Positions 24,042 through 35,793 of a stretch of DNA of 64,000 nt are shown piece by piece (position 1 is the first letter of the stretch; each line of letters begins with the position of its first letter). Both the position numbers and the translations under genes were made by a program. The DNA lies in the NCBI GenBank assembly GCA_019359835.1, contig CM033323.1, forward strand, positions 70,314,635-70,378,634. The letters run 5' to 3'. Below the pieces are notes generated by a model. The model saw only the letters and a list, made by a program, of their open reading frames with translations. It searched no databases and was not told where the DNA came from. The DNA comes from Pharus latifolius (lineage: Eukaryota > Streptophyta > Magnoliopsida > Poales > Poaceae).

Positions 24042-26299
24042 TCTACTGGAAATACAGTCTTATATTCCTACAAAACAGCGGTAGCAACACTAGGAAGAGC
24101 GGTTAAGTCATTAGTAGAAATCAAAGGATTCCTTGTACAAGAGTACAAAACAATCCGGCAATCGGTTGCTCACAACTCTCAAATCTGATTTTGTAGCTAT
24201 TAAAGCTAAGCTATCTTTCTCTCTTTTCTTTTTCTCACTCATATTTGGTTTGTGGTGCTCACTCACCGATATGTGGCACTCACTCTTATGTTCACTCATA
24301 CTATCAAGCCTACTGTTAGAAAGTTTTTGCATCTCTGGCGATATGATTTGCTCAAAAGTCATAGGAAGAAGAGTGATGTCCTTGCCCTTGAACTTGAAGA
24401 AGTATTTGTTAGTTCGACCACAATGCTGTGAATCGCAATCATATTGCCATGGTCGTCCCAATAGTAAGTGGCAAACTTTCATAAGAACCACGTCGCACAT
24501 GACAACATCAGTGTACCCCTTAATGGTAAATTGAACTTTCACTACGGAGGTAATTTTGATCTCACCACAAGAATTAAGCCAACTAATGCGGTATGGATGA
24601 GGATGTTTGAGCACTGTAAGTCCAAGTTTGTCCACCATCTCCTTACTAGCAAGATTATGACAACTACCTCCATCAATGATGAGCTTGCATACCTTGTCTT
24701 GGACCTTACATCGAGTTTTAAAAAGATTATGTCGTTGTCTTTGTTCTGCTTCCATCATTTGAACACTGAGCACAGTCTTGACCACAAGAGTTTGACCTTG
24801 CTCAAAAGAAAAACCTCCATTGACTTCAACTTCTTCTGTGGCATCTTCGATAACGTCTACGTCACTTTGAGAATCATATTCTCCATCTTCTTGCACAATC
24901 ATAGCTCGCTGATAGGACACTGAGATGCCACATGTCCTCGCCCTAGGTATCTAAAGCATATAATTTGGCTTGATCAAGCAGAAGAACCAATGGATGATGT
25001 ACTTGTTGTAGGCTTCTTCTCGTTGATCGAAGCATTGTTGTTTGGTCGAAACATTGAAGAGAACAAATTGGACTTGCTTGAAACATTATCGTTTGGACTT
25101 GGTCGAAGAATTGTTGTTTGGTCAACCCATTAGAGGAGTCAAGGTTGAAGAATTATTTCTTGGTCGATGCCATGTAGAGGCATTGGCTGTCCACGAATAC
25201 ATCTTGTGTTCAGCGTTTTCCTTTCCGCCTTTCTTGATATATGGACAAGTTACTCAATATCCTAGTACTGCTGATAATTGACAATCCTCTGGACGTCTCT
25301 ATTCAAGCCATTATAAAACCGAGCAATGGACTGGTTATGTGTCTCTCCTAATGTCACATCTCATCAAAAGAATCTCCATCTCTCCTAGTGGTATTCATCA
25401 ACACTTCGTGGACCTTGTTTAAGACCTTGCAGCTTGATGAATAAGTCTCGAGTGTAGTAAGATGGCACAAACCTTCTTTTCATGACATTCTTCATCTCAT
25501 CCCATGTAGCAATTCGAGGTCGATTTTCTTGTCACCTCAACTCATGATACTAATGCCACCAAATCAATGCATAACCTTCACATTCTGCTGAAGCAGCGTC
25601 TACCTTTTCTTGTTCACTATCATTGCACATGAGAAAAATTTTATCCATCTTTAGCTCCCAATCAAGATAAATTTCTGGATCCGATAAATCATTAAACTTA
25701 GGAATGGTGAACTTGATCTTTGCAAGTCTTCTGCCATCGTGGTCGTGATGATGATCACCGCCACGATGTCAGTTATGAGCACAGTATCCTAGTTGATAAT
25801 CAGCATCCACGTGCGGTGGCCAATTACCATAATGATAGTTGTCGCCTTCAAGGTGATGGTCGTACTGGAAGTTCTCATCATAGTCATCACCACCTCCGCC
25901 ACATCGCCCTTCTTGCTGCCCTTGGCTAGCGTTTGGATAACCAGGGACAGAACTACGAACAACTTTATCATCTCCTCCTCGACCACCATGCCAACCAAAT
26001 TGAGGTGGGTGAAAAGCATGACCATTACCAGTTTGACGTGGTCGAAAAGCTGGAGAACCATGATGGTTCTCGCCTTCTACTGAACGTGCATCTTCCCGAT
26101 ATCCTTCATGTTGTATAGCACATACGTTTTTCCCCTGAGGTGGAGCTTCCGGGTTTACGACCGCAACTCGGAGTTGCTACAGTTCTTCAACGATGGAATC
26201 AAACTGTCCCTCAACAAATGTTCAGAGTGCAGCATGTTCAGCTTGAGTAACATAAGCTTCTGGATTGATTGATGAAGTAGATGATCCATTCCCTGCCAT
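24042..26299 (-). pseudogene. gag-protease of gypsy D, broken
   Basis: The likely start is ATG at 26299 (MAGNGSSTSSINPEAYVTQ). The gag capsid region includes KFTIPKFNDLSDPEIYLDWE near 25700. The single CCHC zinc finger near 24960 reads CFRYLGRGHVASQC, so the second cysteine is tyrosine. Protease follows, with LIIDGGSCHNLASKEMVDKL near 24700 and LLLGRPWQYD near 24460. One frame is open from 24920 to a TAA at 24111. In gag, stops replace Arg and Gln codons several times. Beyond 24111 the frame leads to the point where solo LTR E splits the gene. Confidence 0.8.
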
Positions 26300-26981
26300 C
26301 GATTAATGAAACAAAGACAAAAATATGTGGAATAGGAAATATATGTGGAATCACTCAATCTCACCTGCTCTTACCAATCCAAAGTTCTTATGCTTTCCTG
26401 GGGAATGCTTAGCGCGTTCCAGCAATAACCAATGGTGGCTCAATAGATGTTGGTGTGGCGAATTCACAGTGAGGCCTTTATGCTAACAAGTGGTTTTATC
26501 TGTGGAGCTAGGTTAGGTAACAAACGATATAATCTGTAATTTAGCAATGCAAAATCGAAGAATAATCCAATGGTTTGGCAGTCCTAAGTTGCTGATCACA
26601 AGAGAGATGATGCGCCAAAAGATAAGAACCAACAATTGCTCTACTTCGAGCAAATTTTCTTTGATATTAGATGATATTTGACCCAAAGGATGGTCGATGA
26701 TTATCAGACTAGATATATCTTCTTCTTTTCTTGTTTTATAATGCTTCAAAAACTGAACGAAAAGGCTCAGACTTGAGGCACCAAGATTGACTCGACCAAC
26801 AACAAGAACTAAACCATAAATTAAAACTCGATAAAGCAAACTAAATTAATAGATTAAAATATGAAGCTTGGTGATATATTTTTGTTGGCAATTTTCTGGA
26901 CTCTAGGACTGAAAAACCTAAACTACTAATCAACAGAATAAAAGAAAGATTATACCTGGAAACTGAATCTCTTATACTAAC

Positions 26982-28032
26982 TGATATGAACACAGTGGTG
27001 AATGACGCGTTCACCGAGGGTGGCCCGATCTTCATGATGTAGAACCTGGATAACTAGTATGACCTGACGAAACGAAATAGCCACTTGTAGAACAAGGACC
27101 TGCGTATCAATGAATTCGTCCAACCACACTCTGAATTACCTATCCACACGGCCACGCACGGAGTTGGTGCACAGATAGGGTGATCATGAAGATCGTTCGA
27201 TCAATTCTGGAGGAAATCACAAGAACAAAGGATGAAGAGATTCAACTCTCAACTAAAACTAAGGTTTCAATATGAAAATATCAATATGAATATTCATGTC
27301 TTGTTCTAAAAACTATGACCATGCCTCTCTTTTATAGAGGGTGGTATTTACAAAAGATAGAAGACTTAAACTAGAATTTCAATCTGAATCTAATTCAAAA
27401 CGGAATAAAAATCCTAACATACTATAAAGATAAAAGAAGTTCAGAATCAATCTTCTCAGATTCGGACTGAACTTTTTCCTTCTGTGCAGTCATTACTCTT
27501 TTGGATCTCCTGGTTGCATACGATGTTGGAATTTAATGATTCTTGATTTGTTGGAACGCTCTTTTGAATTCCTTTCCAACAAGTACTCACAAGATCAACT
27601 TGGACATCTATGCTAAGAATGGCATGTGGTCAAATTTTCTGGTCGAACATCGGACTGTCACTTGATCGGCAGACTACATGCCGAGCAGAGTTCTTTTTGT
27701 TGTAGAGGTTGCAATCCTTGACGAAATCGAGTGATCTTGAGCTTGTTGGGAAGCTTAGGAAATCCTCTTTCCACTTAGTAGGTGTACGACCAGATTTGAT
27801 GAAGTCATTAAGCTCATATGTGGCTATGTTCTTCCTATTATGCTCTCCATCTTAATTTTCAATCAATGTTAAACAAGAGCTATTTGGTAGCAACATATTC
27901 TCATCATAATTTAATTCTTTAAGGAACAAAGTCACCTGTTGATTTAATTGTCTAGCCTTCGCTCGAATGATTGGTCCTATATGTGCCTCTGGTCGAACGC
28001 TAGTGCTACTTGTGCTAGGAATGTCCTCATCA
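26982..28032 (-). repeat. 5' LTR of gypsy D (1,051 bp)
   Basis: Upstream LTR for the minus-strand element. A TATA box (CTATAAAA on the minus strand, plus-strand 27330-27336) lies about 700 bases into it. Just inside, a degenerate primer site (TTAGTATAAGAG, compare TGGTATCAGAGC) sits at about 26969-26981. The two LTRs differ by many substitutions and indels, so insertion is not recent. Confidence 0.85.
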
Positions 28033-28037
28033 GCTTT
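28033..28037. repeat. Right target-site duplication of element D
   Basis: GCTTT, matching 17744-17748. Confidence 0.85.
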
Positions 28038-28790
28038 TTAGATTCTTTCTTGTTTTTATTTTAGATTTAGAAGCTAGGTTTAAAAGAGCCCCCTTCTCTA
28101 TTTTGTTCTAGTTTTCACGTCTATAATCCGGCGTGGATGCTAGACCAATTCTTGGATCCAATTGCGTAAGTTTTCATTTAATTCTTATAATTTGTGTATT
28201 TTTATGACTTTTTAAGAGTAATTCCCTTCAAGGTTAGGGATGCCTAATCCAGAAGTCGTAATTCTTCCTCGGTCTCGATTTCAAGTTTTGCCACTTAGTT
28301 TCTTATGTTTTCTTCCTCTAAAACATAAATTCTGTCCCTGACAATAGATGTAATAGTTGAGCCTAAGCAAGAATTTTAGGGCAGTTCTGGAGTCCTTTCG
28401 TGCCTTAATGCAGGACCCTAAATAAAAGAGAGGCTTTTGCCAGACTTAATCATGGAAGTGATCCTTTAACTGTTGTACCGGCGACTGTACCGGTAATTTA
28501 ATCTGTCTTGGAAAACACTTGAAACTAAATCACAATTCACTGGCCTTGGTTAGAATTATGCCCAATGGTTATGGAATTCCCAAAACCCTAGGTTTTCTAT
28601 CTCATTTCTAAAACCCTAATTTTCATTCTTACTTTTTTACTACTTTTAAACTCTAGATTAATAGCTTTTAGTTGTAAAACTTAATAGTAGATAAACAAAC
28701 CCCCATATTCGCTTAGACTTAATCATCAATGTTTTAACCTAAGAGACGAATACGCTTGTTCCTCGTGGAATTTGGCCCTCAAATTCTCAA
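28038..28790. other. Unassigned AT-rich segment right of element D
   Basis: No protein-coding signal on either strand. It is continuous with 17546-17743 before element D inserted. The right edge, near CTAAGAGACGAATACGCTTGTTCCTCGTGGAATT (28740-28774), looks like the end of an LTR or leader, but no TG...CA pair with a matching duplication could be fixed. Confidence 0.4.
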
Positions 28791-28799
28791 CATCAACTG

Positions 28800-29855
28800 T
28801 TTGCTTGCGGTATTACTCAAACATGACCCCTCGGTTAGTGGTCAATTATTGACCTACATTTTGGTTGCAACGCTTCTATTGTTGAAGTACTCTACTGTAC
28901 GGTACCATGTCATCTCCACTATCATAGTCCCTGGCAAGCATTGCACTCCCTTCAACACATAATTACACACTTCTGATAAGTTGGTCATCATTATCCCATA
29001 CCTCGCGCCATCATCATCATGCAACAAGGACCACTTCTCTATGTCCTTGTCCTGAATCCACTCTGAGAATTTGCTTAAGTTCACATCATCGGTCGCATTG
29101 GTACCTCTTTTCGTGGAGTTCTTCACTGTCAATGCCTCCAGTTTGTCAAACACAACCTGAAACTTGCTCAGTTGGTTTTACGAGTAAAGCCTTTTGAAAA
29201 GATCCATGATCTGTTTGCTGCAAAATTGGTGAAAATGTTTGCGGCAATGTGCCACATGCACAATGACTCCGCACATCCTCCCACTTGTAGGTGCATTTGG
29301 GGCACCCCACATGACCTCAATGGCTATGAGCAGCCCTTGGTGTTGGTTCGAGATGATGCAAAGTCATTGATCGATCGCCGACAACCACCCGCTTCATGTT
29401 GACCAGAAACCACAACCAGCTTTTTATGCTTTCTGTCTAAACAATTGCATATGCCAATGGAAACAATTGGTCATTACCGTCTACAGTAACAGTAATGAGA
29501 AGCATGCCCTTGTACTTGCCAGTCAAGAATGTACCATCCATGCATATGACCAGACAACAGTAAGCAAATACCTCGATGCACTGCAGGTATGACCAGAACA
29601 ATTGATAGAGCACTCGAGTGTTCTCTATGGGTTTGCAATCTTGACCTACAGCGGGTTGATTGAAGACATCCACAAATGTGCCTGGGTTGGTCCGAGTGAT
29701 GTTACGAAGCAACCTCATTACAATGCTGTAGGCATTGTCGAATGTGCTGAACATGTCCTCAATCGCCTTCTGTTTTTCTCTCCATGCCTTGTGTACCTGA
29801 TAGTGTATCCACACCTATCGGCTACTTGCTTCATAATTTCTCTTGGCATTATGGA
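28800..29855 (-). pseudogene. MULE (Mutator-like) transposase pseudogene
   Basis: The transposase core is clear: CMDGTFLTGKYKGMLLITVT and DGNDQLFPLAYAIV near 29440-29550, containing the first catalytic Asp. Upstream are IMPREIMKQVADRCGY and HKAWREKQKAIEDMF, which lie in two frames (frameshift near 29810). Downstream are WHIAANIFTNFA (near 29230) and the block EKWSLLHDDDGARYGIMMTN through CNYVLKGVQCLPG near 28940-29040. Stops at 29437 and 28854 break it. Gypsy C begins at 29856, so the N-terminus is cut off. It may belong to the same transposon as the PMD remnant at 15790-17545. Confidence 0.8.
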
Positions 29856-30981
29856 TGTCGTGGTATTAAAAATACCCCGGCAAGTTCGATGACGTGTTTG
29901 ACACATGTTCGACAATGCGAGATGACCGTGCGATGGGTCACCCTGTGTTGGGCAATCACAGAGATTGACACGAAGATTTATATAAGTTCAGGCCCCAGTG
30001 GAGGCCCTAGTCCTGTCGACATGCTCCCGACACGAGTTGGCTAGGGGGACTCTCTCCCGGAGAGAGGGTTCCCAAGCACACCTATTTGTTTTTGTGTATT
30101 GAGTACAAATGAGAGTCTTAGGTTACAAGAGAGGGGTACAAGGGTATATATAGGCCCCAAAAGACACAAATTACTAAACTACCCTAGCCGCGACCATTGG
30201 ATCGAGGGCGTTGTAGTCTTTTGTCAGGGCATGGGGCACTGATCTTGGACACATGGCTACCCTCGGTTTCAGTGCCCCAGCTCCAGAGAGCGGAGGGCTA
30301 GAGGGACAAAGCTTCACCTCTGGAGGTCGGGGGACCGGAGGGGGCGCCATCAACTCCATAGGTCGGACGACCAGAGAAGGTGCCGCAAACTCTGGAGGTT
30401 GAAGGACTGGAGGTGGGACCTCCTACTCCGGAGGTCAGAGGATCGGAGGTGGGGACCTCCTACTCTTGAGGTTAGAGGACCGGAGGTGGGGACCTCCTAC
30501 ACCAAAGGACGAAGGACCGGAGGAGGCACCTCCTACTCCGAAGGTCGGAGCACCGGAGGTGGGACCTCCTACTCCGGAGGATGAAGGACCAGAGGAGGGT
30601 GCCTCCTATTCTGGAGGTTGGAGGACCAGAGGAGGCGCCTCCTACTCCGGAGGTCGGAGCACCGAAGGTGGGACCTCCCACTCCGGAGGATGAAGGACCG
30701 GAGGAGGGTGCCTCCTATTCTGGAGGTCAGATGATCGGAGGAGGCGCCTCCTACTCCGGAGGTCGGAGCACCGGAGGAGGCCGACCGGAGGAGGCACCTC
30801 CTACTCTGGAGGTCAGAGGAGCAGAGGAGCGAGGGCTCTTTCCCAGTCCCAGAGGAGCAAGGCTCCTCCCCCGGCTGGAGGAACGAGGTTCCCCAGCCGG
30901 AAGACTGAAGGCCGGGGAGAGTGGATACCCTCCCAGCCTGGGCTGGCGCATATGATCCTCGGCAAATATTTTCCCCCAACA
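29856..30981 (-). repeat. 3' LTR of gypsy C (1,126 bp)
   Basis: It starts TGTCGTGGTATT and ends TTTTCCCCCAACA on the plus strand, with the same termini as the LTR of gypsy B. A TATA candidate (TATATATA, 30145-30152) occupies the same relative place. The extra length is explained largely by the tandem array at 30418-30800. Confidence 0.85.
30418..30800. repeat. 36-37-bp tandem array in LTR of gypsy C
   Basis: CCTCCTAC or CCTCCTATT recurs with preceding A/G at 30418, 30455, 30492, 30528, 30564, 30601, 30637, 30673, 30710, 30746 and 30796. Units alternate GGACCTCC and GGCGCCTCC and carry internal inverted GGAGGT/ACCTCC pairs. It lies on the U3 side of the TATA candidate for the minus-strand promoter. 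Confidence 0.9.
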
Positions 30982-31220
30982 GCAGCTCCCCGCATCCCGG
31001 AGGTCTTTGATGTCATTGGGGGGTGCGACTAGCCAGCACTTCTTGGAGAAAAATCCCTCCCCCGGAGAGCTCTTCGGGAGGCAAAACATCCCTCTCCCAA
31101 GGGAAGGAAACGCTATTTAAGCCGACCACGTGTCACCTCAATCCTCGTGCACACCTTCATATTCACAGCTCGGATCTCTCGAGCTGACACATGGCGACCA
31201 TTGAAGCCTCCTTCATTGTC

Positions 31221-31229
31221 TATATAAAG
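31221..31229 (+). promoter_or_regulatory. TATA box of the opposite-strand gene in gypsy C
   Basis: TATATAAAG, about 107 bases upstream of the ATG at 31336, on the plus strand, against the direction of the retrotransposon. Confidence 0.6.
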
Positions 31230-31335
31230 CAAGGCCCACCCCTAGAGAGGCTAAGCCCTTCTCCCCCACTTTCATTCTCTAGCCAACGTCTCCCTGAGTG
31301 ATTTCTCTCCCGGCCGGGAGGCCTCTCTGGAGAAG

Positions 31336-33327
31336 ATGCAGAAGATGTTGAAGGCGCGTGGGAAAACTGCGGTCATCCCTCTAGACGAGGTGACCTCTGT
31401 TTTCCTAGGGCTCTCAGAGTTCGCTACGGGGGACTGGGACAACCTCATCTCCCGGAGGATCCTCGCGAAGGGGGAATCCGCATCCTAGGAGCGGGGGAGA
31501 TTATTCTGGATCCCAGAGATGGGGAGGTAGTGGCCTTCGCGGCCTTCGTGGAGGTGGGCCTTCGGGTCCCGGTCCATCCCGTGCCTCGGGACTTTCTTCG
31601 TGAACATGGGATTGCATTAAACCACTTGACGCCCAACGTCATCATCAGGATGGGGCTGTTCTTATGGTTGTGTGAAACCGCCACAAGGGTGGAGGGGACC
31701 CTCTGCCTCTTCCACTACTACTACTGGGTGATGGCGAAGAGCTCCCCAGTAGTCAAACATGGGCCAAAGTCGACTTGTGGCTCGGTCATGTTGAAGAACG
31801 TCCAATCCTGGGCAGAGGAGTACCCGATGGCGGCCTCCCAAGATCACTGGGAGGATTGGACTCGAAGGTGGTTCTACCTCCAGGCTCGGGACCTGGAGGT
31901 GACCTACTCCTCACGGCCTGCCACCCTAGGCCGCTCCTACGGTCCCCCGGCCCTGACCGTGGATGAGATGATCTTCGTTGCCAAGATGGCGGGGGCCCGC
32001 TCCCAGAGGAACATGAGGGATTTAGCGGAGGAGCTGCTTCTCCTCTGGCTCAGCCCCTTCATCCGAAACCGGAGAGGGCTAGGACTCAGCCTAGAGTACC
32101 AGCCTCCGAGGTTCCCAGTGTCACGACGTAAGCTCTTCTTCTCTAGGGAACGGGAGGGTTCCCCCGGCCAGAGGTCCGGAGGGTGGAAATAGCCCCCTTG
32201 TTCCAGTGTTCTCCGGGATGAGGAGAGCCTTTATCTTGAGGGCGCCCGGAGTTGGCCGTAATTTGCCCCACTAAGTCTATCTTTTGCATTTTGCAGTTAG
32301 GTCCTACGAGTCGACCCGAGAGAAAGTGAAGCATCTCCTCGGCCGATATTACGAAGACGAGCACGCCTGGTGCGTCGCCCACCCCTACAGGGGACGGCGG
32401 CTTTAGTACTCCGCTCCTGGAGGATATCCCTCGAGGCCCCGGAGGCGGTGACGATCTCCCAAGCTGAGGTGGCGACGGGGGGGTGGGGGGGCTTGGGCCT
32501 TGCCGATGGGTGGCAACCCCCGTTCCCCTACAAGGGGGCGTTCCTCTTCTCCTCGGAGGAGATGCGCATACTTTCCATGAGCCTTGTTACCCCCAAGGTT
32601 CGAGCCCACGTCTGGGAGGGGGGTATCGATGAACGCTACGGGGAGGTCATCTCCTTGGCCCTACAGGTAAGGATTTTCCTCCCGCCTATCTTACCTTGTT
32701 TGCTTTGGCTGCCGCTAACCACCACTCCCGACTATAGACAACCGCCGTGGCACGCGCCGTCCGGACTCGCCTCGCCCGAGACAACGAGGACACGAACTCG
32801 GTTATGGCCGCCCTTGAGGTCGAACGCGACGCGATGGTCCAGGAGCGGGACGCGGCCGTCCAGGCCCAGGAGGAGTCCATCCGGGAGCAGGACGCGGCCG
32901 CTCAGGAGTTGGAGCACATCCGCGCAGAGCAGCTGGCTCCTGTGGAGTCTGAACGGGATGCCGCAATCCGAGAGTTGAGGAGTGTCTAGGAGCAGTTGGC
33001 CGCCTCCGAAGATGCCAACTCCTGGGCGCTCCGAGAGGCGGAGTTGGTGGGAGCCCGTGCTCTCGTCTCGGCCGGGAACTGACTCCGGGCTACACTGATC
33101 GAGCTCGGGAGTTCAGTCTGGAGGAGAATCCCCACAACTCATTGCTGTCTTTGGCAGAGGCCCGGCACATCGCCACAATCCCGGAGGCAGCAGATGTCTG
33201 GGCCTGGGCCATGGCGACCACCACCGTCGCAATCGCGGCCTCCCTAGTTGAGTACCACAGGATCGGGGCCCGAGCGATCGGGAGTCTCATTCTGCAGAGC
33301 TTGCGCGACTTCTATGAGCCCCGCTAG
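31336..33327 (+). pseudogene. Opposite-strand accessory gene of gypsy C (Transposase_28-like, coiled coil)
   Basis: This multi-exon gene runs against the host retrotransposon. The first exon runs from ATG 31336 to a donor at 32127. It has a one-base frameshift near 31470, after which GEIILDPRDGEVVAFAAF, PVHPVPRDFL and HLTPNVIIRMGLFLWLCE match the 'putative gypsy type transposon' family (Transposase_28). Later exons begin about 32297 and 32738. The third encodes a strongly heptad-rich coiled coil (EVERDAMVQERDAAVQAQEE). It has stops at 32987 and 33081. A last block ends at 33327. Antisense ORFs between pol and the 3' LTR are known in Tat-lineage elements such as Grande. The protein's function is unknown. 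Confidence 0.65.
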
Positions 33328-33959
33328 AGGTCGCTTGAGGAGCTCACCGGGGCTTTTTATGACCGGGTGATCGGACCTCCAAGGGCGAGGCGCCCCCCAA
33401 AGGGCGGACGAGGGAACTCCAAACGATGCCTCCTCTGGGGGGGATGAGCCTTCTGTCCCCCTTGGTAGCATTAGGGAATTTTTATTTTTGCTCCCGGTAG
33501 TTCCGTAGGGGGAACCCCCAGGAGTTTGGGAAGTTTTCTCGGTGCAAATCTGGCCACCAGCAAGGTATGAGTATTGGCCGGGGGACGCATTGAATGCAGC
33601 AAGTCGGAAGATCCAGAGTTTGTACAGGGACATGTGGTGGGAGCTTGAGGAGGAACTTGGAGAATGATAGTTTTCCTCCATCTTAGCCGGAGTAGGTTGT
33701 CCTATGAATTAGTCCCCCGGGAGAACTCAACTCCCGGTAATGTACACCCTCGGCCTACCGGGAGAGGCTGTCTCCCGGCTTGTTTTCTATCAATAGTGGC
33801 GGCACTTGGTGCCTTGTCTTTCTCTTATTGTCAACATGCTTTTCCGGGAGTGAATAAAGGTTGCGCATCGGAGGTGGGGAACCTCTGGGCCGAAGGAGTC
33901 TTCCCCCGGGAAAGGGTCATCATGGTGAAAAAAGAAAACGACTGCGTCCGGGCAACACA

Positions 33960-34490
33960 AAGCCCACAGACCGGAGAAGCCCTCTCCCGGGAAACAACCC
34001 CCGAGAGAGAAAAATGTCTGCACCAGGGTGGCGCGGAGCCCCCGGACAAGAGAAAGCCTCTCCCGGGAAACATCCTCTGCGAGAGAAAAATGTCCGCGTC
34101 CGGGTGGTGTGGAGCCCCAGGACTGGAGAAGGCCTCTGCCGGGAAACAACCTCCAGGAGAGAAAAATGTCCGCGGCCGGGTGGTGTGGAGCCCCCGGACC
34201 AGAGAAGGCCTCTCCCGGGTAACAACCTCTGGGAGAGAAAAATGTCCACGTCCGGGTGGCGCGGAGCCCCAAACCGGAGAAGCCCTCTCTCGGGAAAGGA
34301 TCATCTGGGAGAGAAAAATGACCCCGTCCGGGTGGCGCGGAGCCCCCGGACCGGAGAAGCCCTACTCTAGAGAATTGGAGGAGCTAGGCTCTAACTCTAG
34401 AGGACGACGGGCTAGAGAAGCCCTCTCCCGGGAAAGGACAATCCGGGAGAGGAAAAGACAGCATCCGGGTGGTGCGGAGCCCCCAGACTG
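33960..34490. repeat. 76-bp tandem array in gypsy C
   Basis: The marker GAAAAATG recurs at 34009, 34085, 34161, 34237 and 34313, exactly 76 bases apart, with degenerate copies to about 34490. Each unit contains CCGGGTGG-G-GGAGCCCC and CTCTCCCGGGAA. A long plus-strand open frame (33664-34893) runs through it but is a by-product of the repeat. Confidence 0.9.
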
Positions 34491-35357
34491 GAGAAGCCCT
34501 ACTCCGGAGGATGAGGGACCGGAGGACTGGTGGAGCCAGGCTCCTACTCCGGAGGATGAAAGTTGGAGGAGGGCATCCAGGAGAGAAAAGGTACCCATGC
34601 TAGGTCATAAGATCCCATCACGCCTCAAGAAATCCCAAGCCTACTCGGATTTAGGCAAGATTTGGTCGAAAAAATCCCAGATGTCTCCTCAGAGCCCGTG
34701 GGGCATTTTCACTCGTGTGGTGGCCCAATTTGTCCCCTCCCCCCCTAGTGGGGGGTGGCTTAATTTAGGCGACCCGCGCCGGTGTTGTGAGAGAAGTCCA
34801 AGCCACTTCCTTTCAAGAGGAGGGCACCCGCAGGGGGTTAAAAATAGGCCGGAGAAGATGTTCTTGTGTAGACGAGCAAGGGGATTCAGTTAGAATTCCA
34901 CCGGTCAAATGTGACCTAAATCGCTCCCAGAGGAGGAAGAGCACAAGGATGAGCTCTGGAGTGTATGGAGGGGACTAGTCCCCCAAAGTGACACCTCGGT
35001 TCTTTGGGAACAGGGTTGCCGCTTATGCCCTCAGTCCACGAGGAAATATTGTAAGCCGCCCTAGGGGATTCGGGGCTCCCTCCATCGGGATTTTTAAGGG
35101 CTATGCCAGAGCCCATGACATCCTCGTAGCGAGGGCATCCTCGAAGGGGCATCCTCGCGGGGAGGGCATCCTCAAAATGAGGGCGTCGCTTCAGGGGCTG
35201 TTACAAAAAATATTCTACAGAAGAAAATACAGTAGGGAAAATTAAAAACCATTTGCATTAATTTGAATGAGCTGGTAGAACACCTCCTCCTTGCGAAGTC
35301 GCGAAAGTGAGAGGGAAAGGCCCTGAGGCCATTGTTAAAACTCGCCGCGCCTTCCCC
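34491..35357. other. Non-coding part of gypsy C between tandem array and integrase
   Basis: No supportable gene. It contains short repeats of GGGCATCCTCG at about 35125-35172. The same block is the first sequence of gypsy B at 8610-8630. Confidence 0.6.
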
Positions 35358-35793
35358 CTACGAGGTCGTGAGAGGGCAAGGGGGAAGGCTCAGAGAATAA
35401 GTGTAGAACTTGCGAAGCAAGTCCACGTTCCACGTGTGCTTCATTTCTTGGTCTTCGAGAGTGGAGAGCTTATAAACCCCCGAGCCAAGGATCGTGGTGA
35501 TCATGTATGGCCCTTCCCACTTTGGGCTGAGTTTCCCTTGGGCTTGAGGGTCGGTGATGCGCTTGAGGACGAGGTCCCCCAAGCAAAAAGCTCTTCCCCG
35601 AAAGCGCTTATTGTCAGCGCACGCCATCTCACGCTTGTAAATGGCGTTGCGGAGAAGGGCTTTGTCCCGCTCTTCTTCAACAAGATCTACTTCCAGCCTT
35701 TGGTTTTCTTCGTTCGCCTGGAACGCAGCGGCCAAAACTCCCTCAAGGATCTCGACTCGCAGTGATCGGAAATCGTTTTTCGGGGGGAGTACC
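35358..35793 (-). pseudogene. Integrase C-terminus of gypsy C (left of solo LTR F)
   Basis: The frame reads EENQRLEVDLVEEERDKALL, then GDLVLKRITDPQAQGKLSPK and WEGPYMITTILG, closely parallel to gypsy B at 8818-9150. It joins the block at 40445 when solo LTR F and one GTACC copy are removed: GGGGGAGTACC followed by GCCTCAGCCCC, as in GGGGGAGAACCGCCTCTGCC of gypsy B near 9206. Confidence 0.85.

Larger units (their letters stand above)
17749..28032 (-). mobile_element. Ty3/gypsy retrotransposon D, internally deleted, with TSD GCTTT
   Basis: LTRs at 17749-18728 and 26982-28032 share both ends (TGATATGAACAC on the plus strand at the left; TCATCA at the right) and most of their sequence. GCTTT flanks both sides exactly. 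The minus strand encodes gag (from 26299), protease (about 24700), a piece of RT and the C-terminus of integrase. RT palm, RNase H and the integrase core are missing by an internal deletion. Solo LTR E is inserted at 19433. The element could move only with help from another copy. Confidence 0.9.
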